Shown here piece by piece: positions 45,330-55,638 of a DNA stretch of 64,000 nt (positions within the stretch are counted from its first letter, which is position 1; each line of letters begins with the position of its first letter). Origin of the DNA: Bacteroidota bacterium (GTDB taxonomy: Bacteria; Bacteroidota; Bacteroidia; AKYH767-A; 2013-40CM-41-45); the NCBI GenBank assembly GCA_003389385.1, contig QQVM01000016.1, forward strand, positions 124,001 to 188,000, read 5' to 3'. The translations under genes were made by a program, and so were the position numbers. Below the pieces are notes generated by a model. It had not been told where the DNA came from and did not search any database. It worked only from the letters and a program-made list of their open reading frames with translations.

Positions 45330-46367
45330 TTATTTTTTTCTTGTCATCTCTGAAAAATTTGTTGTGATGGAGATGTGGTCGGCTCCGCCGGCGAGATGAT
45401 AGTTTGCCCGGCCGTATGATATATGAAATTTGCTGACTTTCATCCCCACACCAAATGAAAAGCCTGTCAAAGCAGTTCTTGTATCCAGTAAAAGTTCCTT
45501 TCTTCTTTGAAAGTTATATGCTGCACGCAAATGAAAATTTTTCGACAATAAAACTTCAGCTCCAAGGATGAAATGTCTTGTGAGGTTGTCGAAGAAACCG
45601 ATTTCTTTTTGCTCAGCTCTTCCGGTAACAGGATCTACATCGCCAAGATTCAGCGGGTCATCATATTTAAGATTGAATTTCTGCAGATTGCGGACTGTCA
45701 GATTAAATCTTAAAGGAGTATGAGAAAGTCTTTTGGAAAGCCCCAGAAGAATTTCAGCAGGCAATGGCTCATTATTATCTTTTACATAATTCTTGAGCTG
45801 AACACCGGCATTGCGCGCCATCACTGTGACTGTAAACTGATGCGTTGTATCAAAATAAGTTGCTGATAAATCAGCTGCAAGTGCAAATGAATTGTATATA
45901 TAATAATCGCTGTACACCGGTTTCAATGAAGCTCCCACAGAAAACAATTCATTCAATGGCTTTGACCATCCGAGCACAAGAGCGTAATCAGCAGCCCGGA
46001 AGCTGCCCTGAATATCTCCGAACTCATTCGTTTCGGTAAAAGATCCGTACTGAGCAGAGTGAATACCGGCCATGAATGTGCCGAGTGCTCCTTTGTGATG
46101 AGCATAAGCTGCATCAGCGAATTTCACTCCGTCTACATAGGACACCGCGCTCAGGGCAAGGTTACGGTGCATGGAAGGATTCAATAATGATGGCGCCTGC
46201 ATCGCAAGATTCAGGTCATTGTCCTTCACTGAAATGAATGTGCCTCCCATCGCGGCTACTCTGGCAGATGCAGGAATATTCAGAAAAGAATGTACAGCTG
46301 ATCCACCGATCTGCGCTCCAGCACTGAAACATGAAAACAGTAATAAAAAAAGTAATGCTTTTTTCAT
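45330..46367 (-). CDS. porQ: Type IX secretion system protein PorQ
   Basis: Outer-membrane beta-barrel of the FadL/PorV type, part of T9SS. 345 residues from the ATG at 46367, where a signal peptide starts (MKKALLFLLLFSCFSAGAQ); the 35-codon upstream extension is rejected. Characteristic early segments are GSAVHSFLNIPASARVAAMGGTFISVKDNDLNLAMQAPSLL and NLALSAVSYVDGVKFADAAYAH. It should serve the T9SS cargo proteins encoded in this window. It is divergent from uvrA and upstream of cmk. A TTTCTTTG -7-like box lies 7 bases before the ATG. Confidence 0.9.
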   Translation of the reverse strand: MKKALLFLLLFSCFSAGAQIGGSAVHSFLNIPASARVAAMGGTFISVKDNDLNLAMQAPSLLNPSMHRNLALSAVSYVDGVKFADAAYAHHKGALGTFMAGIHSAQYGSFTETNEFGDIQGSFRAADYALVLGWSKPLNELFSVGASLKPVYSDYYIYNSFALAADLSATYFDTTHQFTVTVMARNAGVQLKNYVKDNNEPLPAEILLGLSKRLSHTPLRFNLTVRNLQKFNLKYDDPLNLGDVDPVTGRAEQKEIGFFDNLTRHFILGAEVLLSKNFHLRAAYNFQRRKELLLDTRTALTGFSFGVGMKVSKFHISYGRANYHLAGGADHISITTNFSEMTRKK

Positions 46368-46374
46368 CCGGATG

Positions 46375-46382
46375 CAAAGAAA
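46375..46382 (-). promoter_or_regulatory. -7-like box TTTCTTTG for porQ
   Basis: One mismatch to TAnnTTTG, 7 bases before the porQ ATG. The same TTTCTTTG variant occurs in front of tRNA-Ala. Confidence 0.4.
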
Positions 46383-46507
46383 ACAAGATTGGCGGAAAGA
46401 GAACGAATTCATCAGCACTTTATTTTCCAATTTTACAAAGTCATGAAGATAGGTCATGCATACTCCGAGCAAAACTTTTCACTAACTTCGCAAGTCCGAA
46501 TTTTTGC

Positions 46508-49366
46508 ATGCCGCGAGATATTGAATTTCTGGAGGTTTACGGCGCGAGAGTGCATAACCTGAAAAACATTGACCTGAAATTTCCCAGGAACAAGCTTGTT
46601 GTGATTACAGGACTTAGCGGAAGCGGAAAGTCTTCACTTGCATTCGACACGATTTACGCGGAGGGCCAAAGACGTTATCTTGAGAGCTTTTCTGCCTATG
46701 CAAGGCAATTTCTGGGAAATATGGAAAGGCCCGATGTGGATGCCATCAAAGGACTCAGTCCGGTTATTTCCATTGAACAGAAAACAACAAATCTCAATCC
46801 CCGGTCCACTGTCGGAACAATCACCGAAATTTACGATTTCCTTCGTCTTCTCTATGCGAGAGCCTCGGAGGCATTTTCTCATGTAACAGGAGAAAAGATG
46901 ATCCGTCTCAGCGATGACCAAATCATTGACCTGATTTTGCAGAAGTTCGAAGGCAGAAAAATACTGCTTCTTGCGCCCTTGGTGAAAGCAAGAAAAGGAC
47001 ATTACAGGGAGTTATTCGAACAGCTCATGCAGCAAGGCTTTCTGAGGGTAAGAACCGACGGAAAATTGACGGAACTCAAGAAAGGTATACAAGTGGACAG
47101 GTACAAAACGCACGACATTGAGTTGCTCGTTGACCGGATGGAAGTGACCCCCACTGTGCAAGCACGTTTGAGAGAATCTCTGGCACAGGCAATGAAGACC
47201 GGAAAGGGAAGCATTTTGATTGTGGACGCTGATACAGATGAAGAGCATTATTACAGCAGACATCTGATGTGCCCCACTTCAGGCATTTCATATGATGAGC
47301 CCCAGCCTAATACATTTTCATTCAACTCTCCTTACGGGGCATGCAGAAAGTGCAACGGGCTTGGCACTGTTTCAGAGGTGGATATTCGGAGCATCATTCC
47401 AGACCCATCCCTGAGCATCAAAGCGGGAGGAATTGCGCCTCTTGGCCCGCAAAAAGATTCCTGGATTTTCAGGCAGCTTACAGCACTTGGAAGAAAGCAT
47501 CAGTTCAATCTTTCCATGCCCATTGAAGATATTCCTGAAGAATCACTGAACCTGATACTGTATGGCTCTGATGATGTGCTTACTGTTGCAGGGGATCACA
47601 CGTCTGATTCGTATCATACCAGCATTACGTATGAGGGAATAGTCAACTTCATCGTCGGGCAAGATAACGAACAGGCTTCCTACTCCCTCAAGAAATGGAT
47701 AAACAGTTTTATGCAGCAGGTGGAATGTCCGGAATGCAATGGCGCGAGACTGAAAAAAGAAAGTTTATTTTTTCGAGTAGACGGAAAGAACATCAGCGAA
47801 TTGGCCAACATGGATATCGGCAAATTGGCTGAATGGTTCTCTGACCTGGATAAGCGAATCAATGAGAGACAAAGAAAAATTGCTTCTGAAGTAAATAAAG
47901 AAATACGAAAGCGAATAAAATTCCTTCTTGATGTAGGACTTGATTACCTCACTCTGAACAGAAAATCAAAGAGCCTCAGCGGGGGTGAATCGCAAAGAAT
48001 CAGGCTTGCCACACAAATCGGTTCACGCTTAGTAGGAGTCTTGTATATTCTCGATGAGCCAAGCATAGGTCTGCATCAGCGCGACAATGTCCGACTGATT
48101 AAATCACTTCAGGAATTGCGGGATACCGGAAACTCTGTCGTAGTGGTGGAACACGACAGGGAGACCATCATGGCAGCGGACTACATTGTCGACCTTGGTC
48201 CGGGTGCAGGTACTCATGGCGGAGAAGTAGTGGCTCAAGGCACACCAAATGAGATTCTGAAACAGGGAGGACTGACCACTGATTACTTGACCGGAAGACG
48301 AAACATTGAAGTACCTGAAACAGTCCGCAAGGGTAATGGCAAACACATTGAACTCAAAGGGGCAAGCGGCAATAACCTGAAAAAAGTAAATGTAAAATTC
48401 CCGCTTGGGAAACTCATTTGTGTCAGCGGAGTTTCCGGAAGCGGGAAATCCACATTGATAAATGAGACGCTATATCCCATTCTAAATCAGCACTTTTACA
48501 ACTCTCAACAAAAGCCATATCCATACACATCAGTCAAAGGAATTGAGCATGTAGACAAAGTGATTGAGATAGACCAGAGCCCTATCGGGCGCACACCCCG
48601 ATCGAATCCGGCGACCTATACTGGGGTATTCACTGACATACGAAATTTGTTTTCGCAACTTCCGGAAGCACAGATTCGCGGATATGCTCCAGGTAGGTTT
48701 TCCTTCAACGTGAAAGGAGGCCGGTGTGAGACTTGTCAGGGCGGGGGCATGCGAGTGATTGAAATGAATTTCCTGCCAGACGTGCATGTGGAATGTGAGA
48801 CTTGCAGAGGCAAAAGATATAATCGGGAAACTCTGGAAATACGATACCGGGGTAAATCCATCAGTGATGTACTCGACATGAGTATTGAGCAGGCTGTAGA
48901 ATTCTTCAGCCAGCTACCTCATATCCTGCATAAGATCAATACACTGAAAGAAGTCGGACTCGGCTATATCACTCTCGGGCAGCAGAGCACCACTCTTTCG
49001 GGAGGTGAAGCGCAAAGGGTAAAACTTGCAAGCGAACTCAGCAAGCGTGACACAGGAAATACATTTTACATACTCGACGAACCTACTACAGGTCTGCATT
49101 TCGAAGACATCAGGATATTACTTGAAGTGTTGAACCGACTGGTTGACAAAGGAAATACAGTGCTTGTGATCGAACACAACATGGATGTAATCAAAGTCTC
49201 AGACCACATTATTGACCTGGGTCCGGAAGGAGGCGACAGAGGCGGAAGAATTGTGTGCGAAGGAAATCCTGCCGAGATCCTTAAAAGCAAAGACAGTATA
49301 ACTGCAAGATTTTTACAAAAAGAACTTGAAAATGAAGCAGAATTGAGTAACCTTAAAAAAAACTGA
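46508..49366 (+). CDS. uvrA: Excinuclease ABC subunit A
   Basis: DNA damage-recognition ATPase of nucleotide excision repair, 952 residues from the ATG at 46508. The frame extends 59 codons upstream into the porQ region without homology. Two ABC modules are present: Walker A loops [35 protein letters not shown] (N-terminal, in part) and [11 protein letters not shown] (C-terminal), with signature sequences [12 protein letters not shown] and [12 protein letters not shown]. Zinc modules include [17 protein letters not shown] and CETCQGGG...CETCRGKR. The size is normal. The ATG follows a run of five T and GC with almost no space for a leader. Confidence 0.97.
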   Translation: MPRDIEFLEVYGARVHNLKNIDLKFPRNKLVVITGLSGSGKSSLAFDTIYAEGQRRYLESFSAYARQFLGNMERPDVDAIKGLSPVISIEQKTTNLNPRSTVGTITEIYDFLRLLYARASEAFSHVTGEKMIRLSDDQIIDLILQKFEGRKILLLAPLVKARKGHYRELFEQLMQQGFLRVRTDGKLTELKKGIQVDRYKTHDIELLVDRMEVTPTVQARLRESLAQAMKTGKGSILIVDADTDEEHYYSRHLMCPTSGISYDEPQPNTFSFNSPYGACRKCNGLGTVSEVDIRSIIPDPSLSIKAGGIAPLGPQKDSWIFRQLTALGRKHQFNLSMPIEDIPEESLNLILYGSDDVLTVAGDHTSDSYHTSITYEGIVNFIVGQDNEQASYSLKKWINSFMQQVECPECNGARLKKESLFFRVDGKNISELANMDIGKLAEWFSDLDKRINERQRKIASEVNKEIRKRIKFLLDVGLDYLTLNRKSKSLSGGESQRIRLATQIGSRLVGVLYILDEPSIGLHQRDNVRLIKSLQELRDTGNSVVVVEHDRETIMAADYIVDLGPGAGTHGGEVVAQGTPNEILKQGGLTTDYLTGRRNIEVPETVRKGNGKHIELKGASGNNLKKVNVKFPLGKLICVSGVSGSGKSTLINETLYPILNQHFYNSQQKPYPYTSVKGIEHVDKVIEIDQSPIGRTPRSNPATYTGVFTDIRNLFSQLPEAQIRGYAPGRFSFNVKGGRCETCQGGGMRVIEMNFLPDVHVECETCRGKRYNRETLEIRYRGKSISDVLDMSIEQAVEFFSQLPHILHKINTLKEVGLGYITLGQQSTTLSGGEAQRVKLASELSKRDTGNTFYILDEPTTGLHFEDIRILLEVLNRLVDKGNTVLVIEHNMDVIKVSDHIIDLGPEGGDRGGRIVCEGNPAEILKSKDSITARFLQKELENEAELSNLKKN

Positions 49367-49478
49367 TCGTTTTTAAATAAGCTTTACGCAAAGAGACTAA
49401 CAAATCTGATTCCGGAGTGTTTTCAAGTTCCGGCAAGATTTAAAGGAGTTGCAGAGCAGAAAAATCAAACAGAAAGAA

Positions 49479-50186
49479 ATGAACTTCGACGAATTAAAAA
49501 TACGCAAAGCATTTTCAGACAAAGACTGGCAGGAAATTAAAGCGCATGACACCTGGCAGATTTTCAAGATCATGTCAGAATTTGTAGACGGCTTTGAAAA
49601 AATGAGCAAGATTGGTCCATGTGTTTCCATCTTCGGATCAGCACGAACAAAACCCGAGCACGAATATTACAAGCTTGCGGAAGAAGTAGCATATAAACTC
49701 ACCAAAGAAGGTTATGGTATCATTACCGGTGGCGGACCTGGTATTATGGAAGCGGCAAACAAAGGCGCAAAGACTGCAGGCGGCAAATCGGTCGGACTGA
49801 ATATCGAGCTCCCATTCGAGCAGAGCAGTAATCCTTATATTGATTCAGACAAGCTGATCACTTTCGATTACTTCTTTGTCCGAAAGCTCATGTTCATCAA
49901 ATACGCGCAAGGTTTTGTAGTGCTTCCGGGAGGTTTCGGAACTATGGATGAACTTTTTGAAGCCCTCACCCTCATTCAAACCAAGAAGATCGGAAAGTTT
50001 CCGATTGTACTGGTCGGAAAAGAATACTGGCAGGGCCTTTTCGACTGGATCAAGAACACACTGATTACAGAAAAGATGATAGCTCCAAACGACATGAATC
50101 TCTTCCTGCTGGCGGAGAGCGCGGATCATGCCGTATCTCACATCAACGAGTTTTATTCCCGCTATCTGCTCAAGCCAAACTTCTGA
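49479..50186 (+). CDS. LOG-family protein (TIGR00730 Rossmann fold)
   Basis: 235 residues from the ATG at 49479; the longer frame starts with TTG at 49449. The GGGPGIMEAANKGA and PGGFGTMDELFEALTLIQ motifs are the diagnostic phosphate-binding and catalytic segments of LOG enzymes, which hydrolyse nucleoside 5'-monophosphates (cytokinin-type phosphoribohydrolases). Many were formerly called lysine decarboxylases. A bacterial role in purine salvage or nucleotide housekeeping is likely. It follows uvrA with a 112-base gap. Confidence 0.9.
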   Translation: MNFDELKIRKAFSDKDWQEIKAHDTWQIFKIMSEFVDGFEKMSKIGPCVSIFGSARTKPEHEYYKLAEEVAYKLTKEGYGIITGGGPGIMEAANKGAKTAGGKSVGLNIELPFEQSSNPYIDSDKLITFDYFFVRKLMFIKYAQGFVVLPGGFGTMDELFEALTLIQTKKIGKFPIVLVGKEYWQGLFDWIKNTLITEKMIAPNDMNLFLLAESADHAVSHINEFYSRYLLKPNF

Positions 50187-50291
50187 TAATTCACTCCTTG
50201 TTATCAACAAATCTTAATTGATAACTGAACAATTATTTCCACAATCCTGTCTGTCAGGGTTGTATTTTCATGGCAGATATCATTTGGATAA

Positions 50292-51551
50292 ATGACCAAA
50301 TCGCTTGCAGCACTTCTGTCTGCATCCATACTGATTCTTTTGTCTTCCCTGCAATTGCCGCATGAGGATATTTCCGCTACTGTCAAGGTCCCCGGCAATG
50401 TGAAGGGGGGTGAAGAGTTTCAGGTAAGTGTTACTGTTTACAAAAAAAACATAAGCGGATTTGCACGCTTACAGCAATTTCTTCCCGAGGGATTCGCAGC
50501 TGAACCGATTGAAACGGCAAACGCACAGTTTATTGAAGACGGAAACAGCATCAAGTTCATCTGGATTCAGCTTCCGGCCAGCGATTCTTTTACTGTATCC
50601 TATTCAGTAAAATCCCTTGAAGAAAGTTCAGGTTTAAAAGTCATCACCGGGGTTTTCATTTACATTGAAGACGAAAAAACAAGGCAATTTGCTTTGCAGC
50701 CTGCCGAAATCATTTTCGGCACTGCACATCAGCCTACCCTCAATCAAAGTGCTCCGACAGTTGACCGCAAATTGTGGGTGACTGCGGCAGAAAAAAATGA
50801 ATATCAGGTAGAGCTGACCATCAGTCCGAACACTTACGGAATGGCTGCAAAATATGTAGACAATATTCCTGAAGGATTTGAAGCGAGTCTGGTAGAAGCA
50901 CAAGGCGGAACATTTCTCTTTGCCGACAATAAAGTCATATTCAGCTGGCCGGTTCTGCCGCAAGGCACTTTCAAGATTTCATATCTCGTGAGGTCCGCAA
51001 AGTCCGGTGAGACACCCAACATTGACGGAATGCTGGTATACGGGCATTCGGCAAAAAATTTGGAAATAGACAGTTCGACTGAGGAAACAGACATGTTACG
51101 TCAGGCCATCCAATCGTCCGCAGACCCTGCAGATAATATTATAGCGGAACTCTTCAACTCCGAAAAAAACAAGGAAAGCATTGCGATGGAGGCTGCAAGA
51201 GAAAAGAAAATTCCGCAAATCACTCTTGCTGCCCCAGGTCCGATTTCAACTCCTGCCCTCTCCTCAACTCCCGGAATTTATTACAAAGTCCAGATTGCAG
51301 CAACCATCAGAAGTCCTGAACGAAACACCGAATTCTTCAGAAAAAGACATGGAATTGAGGATTTTGTGGAACTGACTTATCATGAAGGCTGGAAAAAGTA
51401 TCTGATTGGCACATGTCCGGATTATAAAAGCGCACAAGATCTCAGGAAAAAAACTGTAATAAATATACCCGATGCGTTCATTGTTGCCTATAACAATGGA
51501 ATAAGAATTTCAGTAAAAGAGGCGCTGGAAATTGCCAGTCTTACACCATAA
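50292..51551 (+). CDS. Exported protein with repeated beta domains and a C-terminal SPOR-like domain
   Basis: 419 residues with an N-terminal signal or anchor (MTKSLAALLSASILILLSS). Residues 28-135 and 155-255 are two related beta-sandwich-like halves: GFARLQQFLPEGFAAEPIETANAQF and MAAKYVDNIPEGFEASLVEAQGGTF are repeats of one pattern. This recalls the repeated extracellular domains of DUF11/NEW1-type proteins. The last 85 residues (YYKVQIAATIRSPERNTEFF...) resemble a SPOR domain, which binds peptidoglycan lacking stem peptides. I cannot assign a function. It precedes the outer-membrane barrel gene by 46 bases, so the two may be an envelope pair. Confidence 0.7.
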   Translation: MTKSLAALLSASILILLSSLQLPHEDISATVKVPGNVKGGEEFQVSVTVYKKNISGFARLQQFLPEGFAAEPIETANAQFIEDGNSIKFIWIQLPASDSFTVSYSVKSLEESSGLKVITGVFIYIEDEKTRQFALQPAEIIFGTAHQPTLNQSAPTVDRKLWVTAAEKNEYQVELTISPNTYGMAAKYVDNIPEGFEASLVEAQGGTFLFADNKVIFSWPVLPQGTFKISYLVRSAKSGETPNIDGMLVYGHSAKNLEIDSSTEETDMLRQAIQSSADPADNIIAELFNSEKNKESIAMEAAREKKIPQITLAAPGPISTPALSSTPGIYYKVQIAATIRSPERNTEFFRKRHGIEDFVELTYHEGWKKYLIGTCPDYKSAQDLRKKTVINIPDAFIVAYNNGIRISVKEALEIASLTP

Positions 51552-51597
51552 TCTGATTTTAACAAACAACATATACGCATTTCAAAACGGTTTTCGT

Positions 51598-53025
51598 ATG
51601 ATTACATCATTTACGGGGAATTCAATAACACGAGGAAGTTCATCCCTCTTCAGACTGTCCTTGCTACTGCTTCTCTCATTCATTGTCCTGCCTTTCGAGG
51701 CAAGGCCTGAAGAGAAAAAGAAAGAGGAGTCTGGTCTTAAATCAAAACTTCCCACATTCGGAGCAGGAGGAGGATTTCTGTACTTCATGGGAGACATCGG
51801 CTACAAGCAATACAATGAACCACTCACATCAAGTTCTGCATTCCAGCTTGAACTTCAGCACAAATCCAATTCACGTACATCCATTTCAGCATTTATCCTG
51901 TCCGGAAATGTATTCGGCGAAGAAAAATCAAGAAGCCGGACTCTTAATTTCCGTTCTTCAATTGTATCGCAAGGGTTGATGGTGCGCTACGACTTCCTGA
52001 ATGAAAAGAAGCCAGGGCAGATTCTGATACCTTTTATCACCGGCGGACTTGAATACATGTTCTTCCGTGCAAAAGCTGACCATAAGGATGCAGCAGGAAA
52101 TACATATTACTACTGGGATGACGGAAGCATTCGCAGTCTGGATCAAAATGATCCGAATGCGCAGACAGCTGTAACACTTTATCGCGACTACAAATATGAA
52201 ACAGATCTCCGTCAGGCAAACATCGACGGATTTGGCAATTATCGTGAAGGAAGCTTGGCCATGCCGGTTGGCGGTGGTCTTCGTTTAAAGATTTCTCCCA
52301 AAGTATCTCTTCAACTCAGCACTGTGATGCATTACGTTTACACAGATATGATTGATGCCATAAGTGAAAACAGCACCGGTACAAGAGCAGGAGATTCCAA
52401 GAATGATCGTCTTCTTTACTCATCTGCTTCACTTCGCTACGACTTCTCAGCACGAAAAACTGATGGCAACAAATACAAATTCACAGCAGAAGATTTACGT
52501 AATGTAGATTTCAGTTCCATCGACATGGAAGATTCGGATAAGGACGGGGTAATAGATCTTCTTGATGTATCTCCTGATACTCCTAAAGGTGTGAAAGTGG
52601 ATGCTCAGGGGAGGCCTCTGGACAGTGACAATGACGGCATTCCGGACTATAAAGACAAAGAGCCAAATTCAGCCAAGAATGCAGTGGTGAATCAGGAAGG
52701 AGTTACCATCACTGAACAAATGATTGAAGAGAAATTCCGCAGAGATTCGCTAGCAGCCATGCCTGCAGTAATTGAATACATTGACAGTTACGAACGACTT
52801 GTGAAGAGGAATCCGGATTTTGAAAAGGAGCAAAAGCTGCAGTCCAAGTCCCTCAACAATTCCAACAAAGCAATTCCTGTACGTTTTTCTACGATCGACA
52901 CAGACAAGAACGGACACATTTCTCCTCCTGAAATAGGAATTGCAATCGACCAATTCATGGCAGGAAAATCAACTTATACGGTTTCCGAATTCTACAACCT
53001 GATTGACTTTTTCTTCAATCAATAG
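51598..53025 (+). CDS. Outer-membrane beta-barrel protein with thrombospondin-3-like and EF-hand-like calcium motifs
   Basis: 475 residues from the ATG at 51598 (MITSFTGNSITRGSSS..., hydrophobic stretch to about residue 40). Residues 50-300 look like an outer-membrane beta-barrel with alternating strands (GAGGGFLYFMGDIGYKQYN, VSLQLSTVMHYVYTDM). Residues 315-360 carry calcium-binding type 3 repeats (DSDKDGVIDLLDVSPDTPKG, DSDNDGIPDYKDKEPNS). The C-terminus contains an EF-hand-like loop (IDTDKNGHISPPEIG) instead of the OmpA domain usual after such repeats. A hybrid kinase gene follows 122 bases downstream. A calcium-stabilised envelope role is inference. Confidence 0.8.
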   Translation: MITSFTGNSITRGSSSLFRLSLLLLLSFIVLPFEARPEEKKKEESGLKSKLPTFGAGGGFLYFMGDIGYKQYNEPLTSSSAFQLELQHKSNSRTSISAFILSGNVFGEEKSRSRTLNFRSSIVSQGLMVRYDFLNEKKPGQILIPFITGGLEYMFFRAKADHKDAAGNTYYYWDDGSIRSLDQNDPNAQTAVTLYRDYKYETDLRQANIDGFGNYREGSLAMPVGGGLRLKISPKVSLQLSTVMHYVYTDMIDAISENSTGTRAGDSKNDRLLYSSASLRYDFSARKTDGNKYKFTAEDLRNVDFSSIDMEDSDKDGVIDLLDVSPDTPKGVKVDAQGRPLDSDNDGIPDYKDKEPNSAKNAVVNQEGVTITEQMIEEKFRRDSLAAMPAVIEYIDSYERLVKRNPDFEKEQKLQSKSLNNSNKAIPVRFSTIDTDKNGHISPPEIGIAIDQFMAGKSTYTVSEFYNLIDFFFNQ

Positions 53026-53107
53026 ATAAACAATGGATTAAAAATCACCTTTCTCCTGGTGTAAGATTTGGGGGAAATTCGACACAACATCCTTAATGCA
53101 ATTTTGT

Positions 53108-53139
53108 ATGATATAAGACCGGAAACGGTCTTATATCAT
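53108..53139 (+). promoter_or_regulatory. Perfect 14-bp inverted repeat with GAAA loop before the hybrid kinase gene
   Basis: ATGATATAAGACCG (53108-53121) and its exact complement (53126-53139) surround a GAAA tetraloop. It ends 8 bases before the ATG at 53148 and has no T-run, so it is not a terminator. It could be an RNA hairpin at the ribosome-loading region or a dimeric regulator site. Confidence 0.8.
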
Positions 53140-53147
53140 TTATAGCT

Positions 53148-55607
53148 ATGTCAGAAAACAAATTGCAAATACTGGTGGTGGAAGATGACCATTTAGACAG
53201 GATAATAATAAAAAAGGCACTCAATGGCTGCGGGATACCTGTTAACATTCACTTCGCGGAAGATCATGAAAGCGGATTGGCCGCAGCAGATGGAAAAGAA
53301 TTCGACGGAATTTTTCTGGACTATAATCTTCCTGGTGGTACCGGGCTTGAGCTGCTTATGGCTATTCGCGACTCAGGCAACACCTCACCCATTATTATCG
53401 TGACCAGCCAGGGAGACGAGAAAATTGCTGTAGAAGTGATGAAGAACGGAGCGAACGATTACATTCCAAAATCGCTGCTCTCTCCTGACGGTATCGGACA
53501 GAGCGTACGATACATGGTAAATCTCAAGCAGAAAGAAAGCGAGAGCAAACTTCTTCAGAAAAAACTCGAAGACACCAAGAGAAGGCTTCAAACGGTAGTA
53601 TCCAATTCTCCAATTATACTTTTCACGCTAGACAATCATGGCATCTATCATTTATTTGAGGGGAAAGGCATTGATTCATTAGGGTTGAGCAGCACGGAAA
53701 TCATAGGCAAACATTTTTCTCAAATTGAAAACTTCCCGCTAAGTCATGACATGTTTGAAAAAGCAATAGCAGGAGAGGAAATCGCCGTGGTTCTTGAAAT
53801 AGGATCTGCATTCTTCCAGGTCACCTTTACACAAATCCTGAATGACGAAAACAAAGTGGAGGGAATTACCGGTGTTGCTTCCGACATTACTACTCATAAG
53901 GAAGCTGAAGCGGAACTTTTGAATGCAAAGATTTATGCTGAACAAACCGCCAAGATCAAGGAACAGTTTCTTGCCAACATGAGTCATGAAATCAGGACTC
54001 CGATGAACGGCATTATAGGTCTTACACGACTCTTGCTGGAAAGCAGGCTGACTAATGAGCAGAGGAAATTTCTACAGTCAATCAAGACATGCTCCGACAA
54101 CCTGCTGGTGATCATCAATGACATTCTCGACTTCTCAAAAATAGAAGCGGGAAAGATGACATTTGAAAAAGTCCCATTCAGGGTCCATGAATTGATTCAT
54201 CACACACAGGAATTGTTCCAGGTGAAAGCAGACGAGAAATCAATCAGTCTGGTCAGCAGGATAGATGATAATGTACCTGCAAGAATACAAGGAGATCCAA
54301 CCAGGCTCAACCAGATCCTGAATAACCTGGTAAGTAACGCCATCAAGTTCACGGAAAAAGGAGAGGTGAGTATCAATGTCAAGGCTACGGACATACAAAA
54401 TAATAAAGCCATACTTCAGTTTGATGTAAAAGACACTGGGATAGGAATTCCACAGGTGAGCATCAAGAACATTTTTGAAAGCTTCACTCAAGCCAAAAAT
54501 GATACGAGTCGCAAGTTCGGTGGCACCGGACTGGGGCTAACCATTGTGAAGAAAATGATTGAGTTGCAAGGCGGAGAAATAAATGTGAGCAGTGAACCAG
54601 GAAAAGGAAGCACATTCAGTTTTAATCTCACATTCGAAATCAGCAATAAATCAGACGCTTCTAAAGAGATGATTGCAGAAAATACAGATCTGGACACTTC
54701 TCATCTTTGCGTACTGGCAGCGGAAGACAATCCGATCAACCAGCTCGTAATAAAGAAGTTGTTCGAGAAATGGAACACAAGACTTGTCATTGCCGGCAAC
54801 GGTCTTGAAGCTTTGGAGAGAATCCAACAGGAAAACTTCGACATCGTGCTGATGGATATACAGATGCCTGAAATGGACGGATATACCGCATGCAGGAAAA
54901 TAAGGACAGAGCTCCCCACCTCTTACAGGCAAATTCCGGTATTGGCGATGACGGCTCACGCCACACCATTGGAAAGGCAGAAATGTTATGATGCCGGCAT
55001 GGATGACTACATAACGAAACCGTTTGATCCTCATACACTAAAAAATATCATCATACGCCTAACCCAAAGCAATAAAGCTGCGTTAAAGGACGTTCCCGTT
55101 CCAGCACACGAAACGGAAAGTTCCAAACAGTTTTCTGAATCTGATCAAACAAAAGAAATGATTCCACAGCACAATCTAAACTCCGATAAGGCAAATCCTT
55201 TCCGGCCAGACCTGACAATAGAAAATCCGTCTGTACGTCCTATTCAGGAAATTCCTGCAGGAGCGAAAATCAACCTCAGCTATCTAAAGGAACTGGCAGA
55301 AGGAAATGATGCCTTTATCATTGAGATGATAGAAATGTTCCTGAACAAGACTCCACTTGCACTTGACGAAATGAATGAAAATTTCAAAAAGCAAAACTGG
55401 GATGAGCTTCGTAAAACTGCACACAGGATTAAGCCATCTTTTGGTTATATCGGATTGTCTGACACGCAGAAAGCATTAGCTGAAATCGAACGCCTCAGTG
55501 AGAATTCCACTGAGCCAGACAAGGTGCAATCGCTGATGAAAGAAGTCAACCATGTCTGCAAATCAGTATTCAGGCAACTTCAGACTGAACTTTCCGCAAT
55601 GAAATAA
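53148..55607 (+). CDS. Hybrid histidine kinase (REC-PAS-HisKA-HATPase-REC-Hpt)
   Basis: 819-residue soluble phosphorelay protein. It starts with a receiver (Asp58 in FLDYNLPGG), then a PAS domain (about 140-260). HisKA has His280 in NMSHEIRTPMNG, followed by an ATPase domain (LVSNAIKFTEKG, DTGIGIP, GTGLGLTIVKKMIELQGG). A second receiver has Asp570 in LMDIQMPEMDGY, and a C-terminal Hpt domain has His759 in KTAHRIKPSFGY. The N-terminal receiver means it takes orders from another kinase as well as from its PAS ligand. No membrane helices are seen. Its position ahead of a response regulator and the polysaccharide-type cluster suggests it controls them. A hairpin covers its leader. Confidence 0.93.
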   Translation: MSENKLQILVVEDDHLDRIIIKKALNGCGIPVNIHFAEDHESGLAAADGKEFDGIFLDYNLPGGTGLELLMAIRDSGNTSPIIIVTSQGDEKIAVEVMKNGANDYIPKSLLSPDGIGQSVRYMVNLKQKESESKLLQKKLEDTKRRLQTVVSNSPIILFTLDNHGIYHLFEGKGIDSLGLSSTEIIGKHFSQIENFPLSHDMFEKAIAGEEIAVVLEIGSAFFQVTFTQILNDENKVEGITGVASDITTHKEAEAELLNAKIYAEQTAKIKEQFLANMSHEIRTPMNGIIGLTRLLLESRLTNEQRKFLQSIKTCSDNLLVIINDILDFSKIEAGKMTFEKVPFRVHELIHHTQELFQVKADEKSISLVSRIDDNVPARIQGDPTRLNQILNNLVSNAIKFTEKGEVSINVKATDIQNNKAILQFDVKDTGIGIPQVSIKNIFESFTQAKNDTSRKFGGTGLGLTIVKKMIELQGGEINVSSEPGKGSTFSFNLTFEISNKSDASKEMIAENTDLDTSHLCVLAAEDNPINQLVIKKLFEKWNTRLVIAGNGLEALERIQQENFDIVLMDIQMPEMDGYTACRKIRTELPTSYRQIPVLAMTAHATPLERQKCYDAGMDDYITKPFDPHTLKNIIIRLTQSNKAALKDVPVPAHETESSKQFSESDQTKEMIPQHNLNSDKANPFRPDLTIENPSVRPIQEIPAGAKINLSYLKELAEGNDAFIIEMIEMFLNKTPLALDEMNENFKKQNWDELRKTAHRIKPSFGYIGLSDTQKALAEIERLSENSTEPDKVQSLMKEVNHVCKSVFRQLQTELSAMK

Positions 55608-55638
55608 AGCATTCTGAATTCAATATGATTAATAACAG

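Noticed and set aside
46331-46507. 59-codon N-terminal extension of uvrA
   Set aside because: It overlaps the porQ start region and has no UvrA similarity; the ATG at 46508 gives the normal length.
50201-50224. DnaA-box-like TTATCAACA with a TTATCAA/TTGATAA repeat (similar strings near 6,482 and 8,659)
   Set aside because: The strings differ from the TTATCCACA consensus, are scattered singly, and no dnaA or origin features are nearby.
53108-53139. Rho-independent terminator before the hybrid kinase gene
   Set aside because: The stem is perfect but lacks a following T-run and sits 8 bases before a start codon; it is listed as a regulatory site instead.
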